This document shows, piece by piece, positions 1 to 6,772 of a DNA stretch of 64,000 nucleotides. This DNA is from UBA2040 sp963977135 (lineage in GTDB: Bacteria; Bacteroidota; Bacteroidia; Flavobacteriales_D; Crocinitomicaceae). The notes below the pieces were generated by a model that was not told the origin of the DNA, ran no database searches, and worked only from the letters and a program-made list of their open reading frames with translations. The stretch lies in contig CAXBNN010000015.1 in the NCBI GenBank assembly GCA_963977135.1, positions 1 through 64,000 on the forward strand, read 5' to 3'. The position numbers and the translations under genes are program-made. The stretch's first letter is position 1. Each line of letters starts with the position of its first letter.

Positions 1-539
1 CCTTGTGGGCCTGTTGCGCCTGTAGCACCAACTGCTCCGTCATTTCCTGCTGGACCTTGTGCGCCAGTTGCTCCTGCTGCTCCGTCTATTCCATCAACTC
101 CATCATTTCCTGCTGGACCTGCTGGTCCAGCTCCATTGCCTGATGTTTTTGCATATAAAGCATAGGGCACACTCATCAATTGGCTCGTCCCCATCACTAA
201 GTACGCTACTCCACCTGTAATATCAACGGCGGTTTCAATAAAGTACGGTCCAGCACTCCAATCAATAGTAGAAAAATCGTCTGTTGTATTTCCTGATCCA
301 ATTTCAATATTTACCAACCCATATGCATTCGATGTTGGAATGAATGTCTCAGTATACACCGCTGTGCCTCCAATACTTCCTTGATGGATGGTCAATTGCA
401 TCCCAACAGCTTGGTTGTTCAATATAAGGTTGCCTGCATCTCTTACGACTGCTTGGTATTTAAAACCTTCTGGTGCTTGACCGAAGGAGCTTAGAGAGAT
501 TGTTGCTATAGCAACGAGTGATAGTAATATTCTTTTCAT
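1..539 (-). CDS. Secreted protein with collagen-like GXY repeats (3' end outside window)
   Basis: Read on the minus strand from the ATG at 539, this encodes a signal peptide (MKRILLSLVAIATISLSSFGQ) followed by about 115 residues of a beta-rich domain (APEGFKYQAVVRDAG at its start). From about residue 138 come glycine-every-third-residue repeats (GPAGPAGNDGVDGIDG). Bacteroidota encode many such surface proteins in which the GXY stretch links to a C-terminal domain; that end lies beyond base 1. It starts one base after the stop of the upstream sorting-domain gene, so the two are probably co-transcribed. Function is unknown; a surface fibre or adhesin is a guess. Confidence 0.85.
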   Translation of the reverse strand, partial: MKRILLSLVAIATISLSSFGQAPEGFKYQAVVRDAGNLILNNQAVGMQLTIHQGSIGGTAVYTETFIPTSNAYGLVNIEIGSGNTTDDFSTIDWSAGPYFIETAVDITGGVAYLVMGTSQLMSVPYALYAKTSGNGAGPAGPAGNDGVDGIDGAAGATGAQGPAGNDGAVGATGATGPQ

Positions 540-540
540 C

Positions 541-1020
541 TTAGTGTGTTTTGATAAGTTTAAATGTCTTTAGTGGAAGGTCTTGATGCTCTCGCATCGG
601 CTTATTCAAGGTCAATGAATAAGCTCCTGGAGCCAATTGACTTACTTGAATGGGTGTTTGCTCTGCAGAAAGAATGTCCTGCAAAACCAATTTTCCCTTT
701 GCATCATAAAGTGTGTAGGTCACATTCGCGAACGTGCTTGTTCTGATGTTCAATACATCCTGAGTTGGGTTGGGGAAAATAGTGACTTGATAGTCGGGAG
801 CATAATCCTCCAGTCCTACAAAGTTCCAGTTGGTTTGATGGAAACCTTGTGTAAGGTCATTGGTTCCATCTGTTCCTGTGTTTATAATCACTTCGCCTAT
901 CGTGAAGTCGATATTCGCACTTGCATTGGAGTAAGATTCTCCTTGCGTGGATACGACTTCCTGTGCTGAGACAGCTAAAGTCGTAATTAGTGTAAGTAGT
1001 AAGAGTGCGTTTTTCTTCAT
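541..1020 (-). CDS. Small secreted protein with type IX (type A) sorting domain
   Basis: 159 residues. There is a signal peptide ending near AVSAQ, a short middle part (TIGEVIINTGTDGTNDLTQGFHQTNW), and a C-terminal domain with the T9SS type A hallmarks: FPNPTQDVLNI, then YTLYDAKGKLV, and LAPGAYSLTL shortly before a basic end (FKLIKTH). The sorting domain is recognised by the type IX machinery, which exports or surface-anchors the protein. The middle part IGEV...LTQGFHQ occurs in many small Bacteroidota secreted proteins of unknown role. It sits one base upstream of the collagen-like gene and probably forms a unit with it. Confidence 0.85.
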   Translation of the reverse strand: MKKNALLLLTLITTLAVSAQEVVSTQGESYSNASANIDFTIGEVIINTGTDGTNDLTQGFHQTNWNFVGLEDYAPDYQVTIFPNPTQDVLNIRTSTFANVTYTLYDAKGKLVLQDILSAEQTPIQVSQLAPGAYSLTLNKPMREHQDLPLKTFKLIKTH

Positions 1021-1094
1021 TAGTGTCTATTTTAGTGGGCGAAATTACAACAAAAAACCCAAATTGGGTGTGTGTGAAGAAAAGGAAGGAATGG

Positions 1095-1161
1095 TTATAA
1101 CAATCGCTAAAAAATCATATCTTGCTGAAGCAAGAAACGCTTTTTAGCCAAATCGTTAGCA
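1095..1161 (+). repeat. attC-like hairpin 0 (short form)
   Basis: AAC at 1099-1101 and GTT at 1155-1157 bracket a short hairpin: GCTAAAAA pairs with TTTTTAGC, and CTTGCT with AGCAAG around a 2-base loop. It resembles the short site at 3712-3787 in layout. What lies upstream is the minus-strand secreted-protein pair, so its own cassette cannot be delimited. Confidence 0.45.
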
Positions 1162-1174
1162 AACATTAAAACGA

Positions 1175-1418
1175 TTTGCTAACACGTAATATATTTAATT
1201 TAAAAATTTATTGTTCAATTGTTCAATCAATGTTTTAGTCGAGAAAGGAAAACAAGTTTCTTCCTATAAATAGAAATCGCAATGCTCATCACTCCACTCA
1301 GGGTTAAAGTATTTAATACAATCTATCGGTGTAAGCTTGTTTTCTAATGTGTATTCTAAAGTTAATTTTTTCATATCATAAATTTTTAAACTAAAACATA
1401 TTACCATTCGTTATATGT
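1175..1418 (+). repeat. attC-like hairpin 1 (very long loop)
   Basis: TTTGCTAAC at 1175-1183 matches the complement of GTTAGCAAA at 1155-1163. The outer arms, roughly 1184-1210 and 1381-1409, are complementary over about 25 bases (GTAATAT with ATATTAC, then an A/T-rich run). The loop is about 170 bases, much longer than in the other copies, and holds a small minus-strand ORF. It closes with GTTATATGT at 1410-1418. Confidence 0.5.
1264..1374 (-). CDS. 36-residue ORF inside hairpin loop, unknown
   Basis: Minus-strand ATG at 1374 to TAG at 1264-1266. The peptide begins MKKLTLEYTLENKLTP and ends EWSDEHCDFYL. It has a plausible start context (A/T-rich leader) and lies opposite to all cassette genes. 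It is too short to classify; it may be a real small protein, an N-terminal remnant of a longer gene, or chance. Confidence 0.3.
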   Translation of the reverse strand: MKKLTLEYTLENKLTPIDCIKYFNPEWSDEHCDFYL

Positions 1419-1463
1419 AATGACAATAATTATCTATAAAAAATAATTTAATAATTCAACACC

Positions 1464-1859
1464 ATGAAATCAACAATTACTTTACTAAGTATTCTATTTT
1501 TTTTATTTATTTCAACTTCTGACATCATTGCTCAAAACTCTGATTCAAATGGCAGTGCACAACTTGTTGAATTAGTTAACGGAGATACCAAATTCAAGGT
1601 TCCAGGGAGTAAAACATGGCATATCACTAATGTGTTTTGCGACCGAGCCTATCAATCTGAAGGAGAAAAGAAAGAATCCCTAATTGTTTTAAAAAGTATC
1701 AATGATGTAGTTTTCGAAAAAGGCCCAATATTGCACTACTACAATAATGCGATGGTGATGAATTTTCCAATAATTCTCAAAGAAGGAACAAGCTTTGAGT
1801 TAACAGTTAAGAATTCTGGAGGTAAAGCGATTATGACTTACATTGAATATGATAATTAA
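1464..1859 (+). CDS. Secreted cassette protein, paralogue of the gene at 10022
   Basis: 131 residues with a signal peptide (MKSTITLLSILFFLFISTSDIIAQ). The mature part is about 105 residues, probably a compact beta fold. It aligns over its length with the product of 10022-10447: AQLVELVNGDTKFKVPGSKTWHITNVF against AQLIEFSNANAQFTVPAGKTWVVNNVF, then LKSIN/IKSIN and the ends TYIEYDN/NYTEVDN. No family was recognised. It fills one cassette, from GTTATATGT at 1410 to ACATATAAC at 1898. There is no obvious promoter of its own. Confidence 0.8.
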   Translation: MKSTITLLSILFFLFISTSDIIAQNSDSNGSAQLVELVNGDTKFKVPGSKTWHITNVFCDRAYQSEGEKKESLIVLKSINDVVFEKGPILHYYNNAMVMNFPIILKEGTSFELTVKNSGGKAIMTYIEYDN

Positions 1860-1897
1860 ATCTTGAACAGAAGACTAATCCAGTTCCCTTTATTTAA

Positions 1898-2034
1898 ACA
1901 TATAACAGCACCTACAAGAAATTGGCGGTTCGGTGGTTACATGAAGCTTCGTGCTTCGTATCAAGTTTTGTGGTGCCGGACAGTTTAATGCTTCTAAATC
2001 GCCAACTTCTTGCAGCTGCAAAACGTTGTGCTTC
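1898..2034 (+). repeat. attC-like hairpin 2
   Basis: ACATATAAC opens at 1898 and GTTGTGCTTC closes at 2025. The inner arms pair: AAATTGGCG with CGCCAACTT, and ACAAGAA with TTCTTG, with unpaired bases on one side only. It shares sequence throughout with hairpin 7 (10451-10587). Confidence 0.6.
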
Positions 2035-2055
2035 ATTATCAGAAACCGCTAACCT

Positions 2056-2079
2056 ATGATAGAATTCTTTAGAAAATAA
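2056..2079 (+). pseudogene. Start-only relic of a DUF6090 gene (MIEFFRK then stop)
   Basis: The end of hairpin 2 and the following leader up to 2076 match 10571-10629 with a single mismatch seen by eye, including the first seven codons of the DUF6090 gene that starts at 10609. Here the reading frame hits TAA at 2077-2079 and a different gene starts at 2088. It looks like a recombination junction between two cassettes. Confidence 0.6.
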
Positions 2080-2087
2080 GTTATAAG

Positions 2088-3710
2088 ATGAAAATAAATT
2101 TTACGAGACGAATTTTAATTTTGATATGTATTACTTGCTCTTACAGTGGATTAAATGCTCAAGTATGGAGCAAGTCATTCACTGCCGGCGGCTACGACTC
2201 AAATAACAAATTATTAGGTGGTTCAGAGGTACTACAGTTAGTTGACCATAAAAGTATATTATTTGCATCTGTCGGTTACTGGCAAGATGCTAATAACATT
2301 TGGTATGGTGGTTCAACTAGCAGCATTGGTTGGGGACAAATTAATCGACTGGATAATCCTTCTGCTAGTTGGCAGCAAGATTTGTTTCTTGGTGCAAACT
2401 TTCTTCGACCTGAAATTCTTAAACAAATAATTTTCACAAAAGACCAGTTTGGTAGTTCTCTGCCTTCTCCAGATACAGTTTTGATTTGTGCAGGATACTC
2501 ATCAAACTATTTTACTAGCCAAGTAGTGGTAAAGAGTTTTGTTAGGAATGATGTGAATGGTACTTGGGGAGAAAGTCAAATTGTACAGGGAAGTTTCCCC
2601 GCAGGAGAGAACTATTCCATAAGAGATATTGAAGTGTATATTGACCAGCAAACTGGATTAGAATATGTATTTGCTACTGTTGGAACACAAGGAATTTATA
2701 AAGGGAAATATAATCCTGCAGCTCCAGGTAAAATCGATTGGATATCAACAGCAGAATTTGGCCCCTTAGCTATTAGACCTTTAGGTATTGAAGTAGCAAA
2801 TGGGGCGCTTCATTTTTCATCAGGAAGTAAGCTCTATAGACGTATTGATGGAGTTTCACCAAGCTATTTAATAGATCATGACTTTAGTGACTTGGGTGCT
2901 ACAATCAATTCTGCTGTAGGTGGCATTAGAGGTTTAACAACTATAGATAACCCTAGTGGCGTTGATGATGCTTTCCTTTTGATGTGGTGTCCTAACGGTC
3001 AGTCTCAAGGAACTATTTATCGTCTCGAACCAGATGGTATCGGAGGATTTAATCGTATTTATGAAACTAAATTATCATTATTAACAGCTAATTTTTTAGT
3101 TGGGTCTAGTGCGAGTTATGTCCTAGGTGCATACAATGAGTTTTACGAATACATTGACCCCATAAGTAATGATACTAATCACATTATTGGGTTTGAAGTA
3201 AATATCACAGGAGGTGGTCATCCATTATGGAACGGCTACTATAAAGGTGGTTTGTTCGCTAAGCGAGATCAAAGTGGTCAATATTCCATAGAAGAGATTA
3301 ATGGAACTATAGGTGCAAGTGATAAGCCTTTAGTGGCTAACAGGTGCTATGTAAAATCTCCATTTTTAAATGAAACCGCTATCTATTTTGGTGGTTTTGA
3401 CCCAAATAGTTATACTTCAACCAATATGGCTTGGGTATATAAGAAAGACTATCAGGTTACAGCGGTAGATGAAATTCACGGACAAGAAAACAGCTTTATT
3501 CTTTATCCTAATCCTGCTAGTAATCAACTTTTTATTGAAAGCGAAATACTGGAAGGTTCTGAATTTATCATAATTAATATGTTAGGAAAGAAAGTGGCAT
3601 CTGGCAGGATAAATGGGCAAACTGAAACGGTTGATATTTCATCTTTACCTCCAAATGTTTATACTCTAAGAATTGATAATGAAGCAGTTAAATTTGTCAA
3701 AACAAACTAA
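2088..3710 (+). CDS. Large secreted protein with type IX sorting domain
   Basis: 540 residues. There is a signal peptide to about residue 25 (ITCSYSGLNAQ), a long beta-rich region with many G, S, Y and W (WYGGSTSSIGWGQINRLDNP, IYKGKYNPAAPG), and a C-terminal type A sorting domain of about 75 residues (FILYPNPASNQLFIES, INMLGKKVASG, LPPNVYTLRI). The middle resembles repeated propeller-like blades but no family is certain. It occupies its own cassette between hairpins 2 and 3. The DUF6090 relic just upstream shows that its 5' flank was acquired from another unit. Confidence 0.8.
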   Translation: MKINFTRRILILICITCSYSGLNAQVWSKSFTAGGYDSNNKLLGGSEVLQLVDHKSILFASVGYWQDANNIWYGGSTSSIGWGQINRLDNPSASWQQDLFLGANFLRPEILKQIIFTKDQFGSSLPSPDTVLICAGYSSNYFTSQVVVKSFVRNDVNGTWGESQIVQGSFPAGENYSIRDIEVYIDQQTGLEYVFATVGTQGIYKGKYNPAAPGKIDWISTAEFGPLAIRPLGIEVANGALHFSSGSKLYRRIDGVSPSYLIDHDFSDLGATINSAVGGIRGLTTIDNPSGVDDAFLLMWCPNGQSQGTIYRLEPDGIGGFNRIYETKLSLLTANFLVGSSASYVLGAYNEFYEYIDPISNDTNHIIGFEVNITGGGHPLWNGYYKGGLFAKRDQSGQYSIEEINGTIGASDKPLVANRCYVKSPFLNETAIYFGGFDPNSYTSTNMAWVYKKDYQVTAVDEIHGQENSFILYPNPASNQLFIESEILEGSEFIIINMLGKKVASGRINGQTETVDISSLPPNVYTLRIDNEAVKFVKTN

Positions 3711-3711
3711 T

Positions 3712-3787
3712 GTGCATAACAAAACCTAAGAAAACATAGCCGCCCCTGCGGGGACGGCTACGTTTCTTAGCTTTAGCCGTTAGAGGT
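3712..3787 (+). repeat. attC-like hairpin 3 (short, GC-rich stem)
   Basis: GTGCATAAC at 3712-3720 and GTTAGAGGT at 3779-3787 enclose a strong hairpin: CTAAGAAA pairs with TTTCTTAG, and TAGCCG with CGGCTA, with a CCCC/GGGG tip. The stem is stable enough to act as a terminator as well. Confidence 0.6.
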
Positions 3788-3827
3788 CATTCTCACATTA
3801 ACAACTGATTATAAACAATAGAATATT

Positions 3828-4775
3828 TTGACTAAAAAAATTAATATAGGCTTATACAAACTCTTGGAAAAACTTTATCAAAAACTTCTTTCAAAAAAAA
3901 CTAAAGAAAAGAGTGAACGGGTTATCTTATGGATTGCTTTAGTGAGTTTTATAATTCACTTATTAATGATTGGATTGATACATTTTAATATTATTACTAT
4001 TAATGAACCATCAAACTTATTAAAAAATCCTATCGCTGCCATTTACACCCCTTTTTCTTTTATATTGATTTATGAGGTGTATCTTTTAATTTACTATCTC
4101 ACAAAATCAACTTCTACTTATATCTTAAAGCAATATGAAATTATTACACTAATCATTATTAGACGATTGTTCAAAGACCTTTCAGATTTATCACTTTCGT
4201 CTAATTGGTTTAACATTAAAAATGATTTGCAGTTTACCTATGATTTATTAGCATCAGTCTTATTATTCTATTTAATTTATCTATTCCATGTTCAACGAAC
4301 CAGAGTATATAGAACTATTAAAAATAGCAAAAACCATTCTTCAAGTATTTCAAGATTTATAAACGCAAAAAAATGGATAGCTACAGCCTTAGTTCCTATA
4401 CTATTAATTATTGCAATATATTCATTCTTAAACTGGAGTATTGGTATCTTTCAACCACTTGAAAGCAATGCTATTTCTTTCAAGAACATCAATAATATTT
4501 TCTTTGAACAGTTTTTCAATATTCTGATTATTACTGATGTAATATTATTATTATTTTCATTTTTCCACACAGACGAGTTCCACAAAGTTATTCGAAATTC
4601 AGGATTTATTATTTCAACTATATTAATTCGAATATCTTTTTCTGTTAGCGGTATCATTAATAATATACTGATTATTTCTGCTGTTTTATTTGGACTTTCA
4701 ATACTTTTCATATATAATAAATTTGAAAAGAAGTTAGCAGAAGAAATTCAAGAAAGTAATGAAATTGAAGAATGA
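3828..4775 (+). CDS. Cassette-borne integral membrane protein, unknown
   Basis: 315 residues beginning at a TTG; no in-frame ATG precedes the first membrane segment. There are about six to seven hydrophobic segments, including IALVSFIIHLLMIGLIHF near residue 36, IAAIYTPFSFILIYEVYLLIYYL, LLASVLLFYLIYLF, IATALVPILLIIAIYSFL, FFNILIITDVILLLFSFF and NILIISAVLFGLSILFIY. The N-terminus is lysine-rich and the C-terminus acidic (EEIQESNEIEE). No domain was recognised. A+T content is high even for this window, as often seen for cassette genes. It lies between hairpins 3 and 4. Confidence 0.7.
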   Translation: MTKKINIGLYKLLEKLYQKLLSKKTKEKSERVILWIALVSFIIHLLMIGLIHFNIITINEPSNLLKNPIAAIYTPFSFILIYEVYLLIYYLTKSTSTYILKQYEIITLIIIRRLFKDLSDLSLSSNWFNIKNDLQFTYDLLASVLLFYLIYLFHVQRTRVYRTIKNSKNHSSSISRFINAKKWIATALVPILLIIAIYSFLNWSIGIFQPLESNAISFKNINNIFFEQFFNILIITDVILLLFSFFHTDEFHKVIRNSGFIISTILIRISFSVSGIINNILIISAVLFGLSILFIYNKFEKKLAEEIQESNEIEE

Positions 4776-4862
4776 AAAAATAATAATGAAATTATAATTT
4801 TCAAAAAAATAAGAGAAAACTGATAAATAAAAATTAGTAAGAACTTTAAGCGGAAAGAACGA

Positions 4863-4998
4863 ACCGCTAACACGGGTTTGGCAAAAGTGGCGGTTCAGTG
4901 CTCCGCAGACACATTTGTGGTTAATCAAAATTTGGTTCCCCGAATCAACATTTGTGGTGAAAATCGCCACCTTCGTCAAGCCCGAAACCGTTAGCGGT
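4863..4998 (+). repeat. attC-like hairpin 4
   Basis: ACCGCTAAC at 4863-4871 and GTTAGCGGT at 4990-4998. Arms: CGGGTTTGGC with the CAAGCCCG region, and AAGTGGCG with CGCCACCTT, leaving a few bases unpaired on one side. It is about 95 percent identical to hairpin 5 (six differences counted by eye over about 133 bases). Confidence 0.65.
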
Positions 4999-5058
4999 AA
5001 TTGTATTGACCACTAGTGCAACCTACTGGAAAAACAGAAGAATAAAAGAACTAAAACA

Positions 5059-5204
5059 ATGAAATTAAAACTATCATTTACATTTACGCTAATTGCTCTG
5101 TCAATTATTGGATTTATGGTTCGACTTCCAAGTGTATTTAGCCATTATGACAAAGAATTACACTTCTTGTTTTATTTTTTAGCAGCAGGAATATTAACCC
5201 TGAG
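5059..5204 (+). pseudogene. VanZ-like protein, 5' half (interrupted)
   Basis: Codes for MKLKLSFTFTLIALSIIGFM, then VRLPSVFSHYDKELHFLFYF and LAAGILTL. This is the normal start of a small VanZ-like membrane protein, with D-K-E-L-H at the usual place. The frame then runs into a tRNA-like sequence (5204 onward) and continues with unrelated residues to a stop at 5286. The matching 3' half is at 8497-8733. Both halves belong to one cassette by the boundary match GTTAGCGGT (4990) with ACCGCTAAC (8759). Confidence 0.7.
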
Positions 5205-5233
5205 GTCCCGGGTTCAGATCCCGGTCTCGCTAC
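5204..5233 (+). other. tRNA 3' end fragment (T arm and acceptor strand)
   Basis: GGTCCCGGGTTCAGATCCCGG forms a perfect 5 bp T stem (CCGGG/CCCGG) with a TTCAGAT loop, followed by TCTCGCTA as the acceptor 3' strand and discriminator. The D arm, anticodon arm and 5' acceptor strand are absent; VanZ-like coding sequence takes their place. The isotype cannot be assigned. Confidence 0.7.
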
Positions 5234-5242
5234 ATGAAAATC

Positions 5243-5274
5243 AAGGACTTACGTTAATTCGTGGGTCCTTTTTA
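5243..5274 (+). terminator. Terminator following the tRNA fragment
   Basis: AAGGAC pairs with GTCCTT around an inner ACG/CGT step, followed by TTTTT. It lies 10 bases after the tRNA end, as expected for a native tRNA terminator carried along with the fragment. Confidence 0.55.
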
Positions 5275-5280
5275 GTTTCT

Positions 5281-5302
5281 GCGTGAGGTTTGCGTGAGGT
5301 TT
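5281..5302 (+). repeat. Tandem 11-bp repeat GCGTGAGGTTT
   Basis: Two perfect adjoining copies, 5281-5291 and 5292-5302, between the two tRNA 3' ends. Short direct repeats beside tRNA ends can be recombinase arm sites; that role is inference. Confidence 0.5.
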
Positions 5303-5315
5303 TTGTCATTTCTTA

Positions 5316-5339
5316 GTTCAAGTCCTGCCAGGAGCCACA
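5316..5339 (+). other. Second tRNA 3' end remnant (attachment-site-like)
   Basis: GTTCAAGTCCTGCCAGGAGC followed by CACA reads like the T loop and acceptor 3' strand of a different tRNA. The 5' strand of the T stem is not complementary (TTCTTA), so only the 3' part is present. Such truncated tRNA ends are typical of attachment sites of integrative elements. Confidence 0.45.
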
Positions 5340-5440
5340 CTGGGTATGTCATCATAAATGATAGCTTTTTCTTTTTCTACTAGTGGGTTGCTTTAGAAAG
5401 CAGACAATTAGTTAAACTAGATGTAGGGATTAATTTGAAG

Positions 5441-5788
5441 CTATTTCAGAATAAAGCAAAATGATAACAGTATATATAAATTTAATAGCATGTAAAACAA
5501 GGCTGGTACGGTGATCAAAATAGAATCCTTAACTTTTATTCTTACCAAAATACCAAGAAACATTAATAATGCTAACCCACCAGATGATATAACTAAAATT
5601 GCATTAAATTTTAAACCAATAACTAAACCAACACCACCTATTATCTCAAGTGTTGCTGTTATTGTACCAAACTTTTCTAGTCCGAATCTTTTAAACTCAC
5701 TTTTCATTTTTGTTGAAGTGAAGTAAGTAATTCCGTAAAATAAAAAGGAGACACTCGAAAAAATTAGTGCGAAGGTTCTTAAATCCAA
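5441..5788 (-). CDS. DoxX-like small membrane protein
   Basis: 115 residues with four hydrophobic segments: FALIFSSVSFLFYGITYF, a glycine-rich segment IIGGVGLVIGL, FNAILVISSGGLALLMFLGILV and ILITVPALFYMLLNLYILLSF. Charged KMKSEFKRFGLEKFG lies between the first two. This is the pattern of the DoxX/DUF-type four-helix family, some members of which act in quinone-linked redox or detoxification; the role here is unknown. It follows the next DoxX-like gene by one base, so they form one transcript on the minus strand. Confidence 0.7.
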   Translation of the reverse strand: MDLRTFALIFSSVSFLFYGITYFTSTKMKSEFKRFGLEKFGTITATLEIIGGVGLVIGLKFNAILVISSGGLALLMFLGILVRIKVKDSILITVPALFYMLLNLYILLSFCFILK

Positions 5789-5789
5789 T

Positions 5790-6134
5790 TTAAATTAGGT
5801 TTTTTGATACGGCGGCAATAAAGAGACAAAGAACTAAGAGTATAAAAGATAGTGCGAAGTAAAGCAAGGGATGTTTTGCTTTAAAGTGAAAATATTGAGC
5901 TGCTAACATCAATAATGCCATAGCTAATGCTGAAGCAAATAATAAGTCCTGATACCAAATACCAGCAATTAGGAGGGTTGATAGAGCTATTTTAGCTGCC
6001 CCAACCATATTTCGGGTCAAGTCGCTTAATCCGTAAGACCTAAATTCTTTTTCAACATTATAAAATCGGAATACCCAAATAATCAATATTGCTAACGCAA
6101 CTAAAATTTGAGCAATAATGGAGAGATTTATCAT
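5790..6134 (-). CDS. DoxX-like small membrane protein
   Basis: 114 residues and four membrane segments: IAQILVALAILIIWVFRFY, ALSTLLIAGIWY, LLFASALAMALLMLAAQYF and LLYFALSFILLVLCLFIAAV. The sequence VEKEFRSYGLSDLTRNMVGAAKI after helix 1 parallels KMKSEFKRFGLEKFGTITATLEI in the following gene, so the pair are paralogues and may form a heterodimer. It is first in the two-gene minus-strand unit. A direct redox function cannot be shown from sequence. Confidence 0.7.
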   Translation of the reverse strand: MINLSIIAQILVALAILIIWVFRFYNVEKEFRSYGLSDLTRNMVGAAKIALSTLLIAGIWYQDLLFASALAMALLMLAAQYFHFKAKHPLLYFALSFILLVLCLFIAAVSKNLI

Positions 6135-6273
6135 TTCAATTGATTTACATGTAAAACTACACTATTTTATAGAATATCAAGACAATTAAGTTCGTCTTGT
6201 AACTGTCCTTTCTTGTTTTTACATGAGGTTATTTGTGAACTGGAAAAGAAACCAATTTTAAGAGGCGTTTATT

Positions 6274-6489
6274 TTATATATCCTCGGTCGGAATCTCTTC
6301 GGTATTTTCTGTTGGTTCAATGCCCTTATGCTTTAGTTGCTGCTTAATTAATACTTTCACATAATGCCTGTTTCTACGTTCTTTTTTAGCACCCGCTCTT
6401 TTATCATTACGTTTGTCCTTAACAATACGTTCTAGATCGTTGAGTGCTTCTAGTTGCTTTATGTCATTCATGGAAGTTCTTTTAGGCAT
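6274..6489 (-). CDS. Small charged protein, unknown
   Basis: 71 residues, very rich in K, R and E: a helical centre (NDLERIVKDKRNDKRAGAKK) and an acidic tail (TENTEEIPTEDI). It follows the 55-residue zinc-ribbon gene by 15 bases on the same strand. Basic helix plus acidic tail suggests nucleic-acid or ribosome contact, but no family was recognised. Confidence 0.6.
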   Translation of the reverse strand: MPKRTSMNDIKQLEALNDLERIVKDKRNDKRAGAKKERRNRHYVKVLIKQQLKHKGIEPTENTEEIPTEDI

Positions 6490-6504
6490 ATGACTTTATT
6501 AATT

Positions 6505-6672
6505 TTAATGACGATCTCCTTTCCACGTGCCGCCATATTTGTAATTTGGTTCTAATTTAACTTTGTTACAACAATCGGTACAAACAAAAATCCAATCTTT
6601 GCCTTTAATCACTTGCACCCTATAAAGTATAGTTGCTTCCATTTGACATAAAGCGCATATTTTAGTTCTCAT
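6505..6672 (-). CDS. 55-residue zinc-ribbon-like protein
   Basis: Minus-strand ATG at 6672 to TAA at 6505-6507. The peptide starts MRTKICALCQMEATILYRVQ, continues KGKDWIFVCTDCC, and ends KYGGTWKGDRH. Two CxxC pairs, C6/C9 and C31/C34 (C35 adjacent), are spaced as in small zinc ribbons. The pattern, including the terminal YGGTWK, is typical of a conserved small protein in Bacteroidota. It is probably co-transcribed with the 71-residue gene downstream. No function is known to me. Confidence 0.7.
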   Translation of the reverse strand: MRTKICALCQMEATILYRVQVIKGKDWIFVCTDCCNKVKLEPNYKYGGTWKGDRH

Positions 6673-6772
6673 ATAAACGAAGTTATTATCTTATTTGATG
6701 TTCTTTTAAAAATGGCAGTAAAATCTATCATATGATGAGTAACTTTAGTAATATTATAAATATCGAAAAGAG

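Noticed and set aside
637..969. Plus-strand ORF opposite the sorting-domain gene
   Set aside because: The minus-strand protein has a signal peptide and type IX sorting domain; the plus-strand ORF is an antisense shadow.
5204..5233. A complete tRNA gene at the edge of the inserted block
   Set aside because: Only the T arm and acceptor 3' strand exist; the upstream bases encode VanZ-like protein and cannot form the remaining arms.
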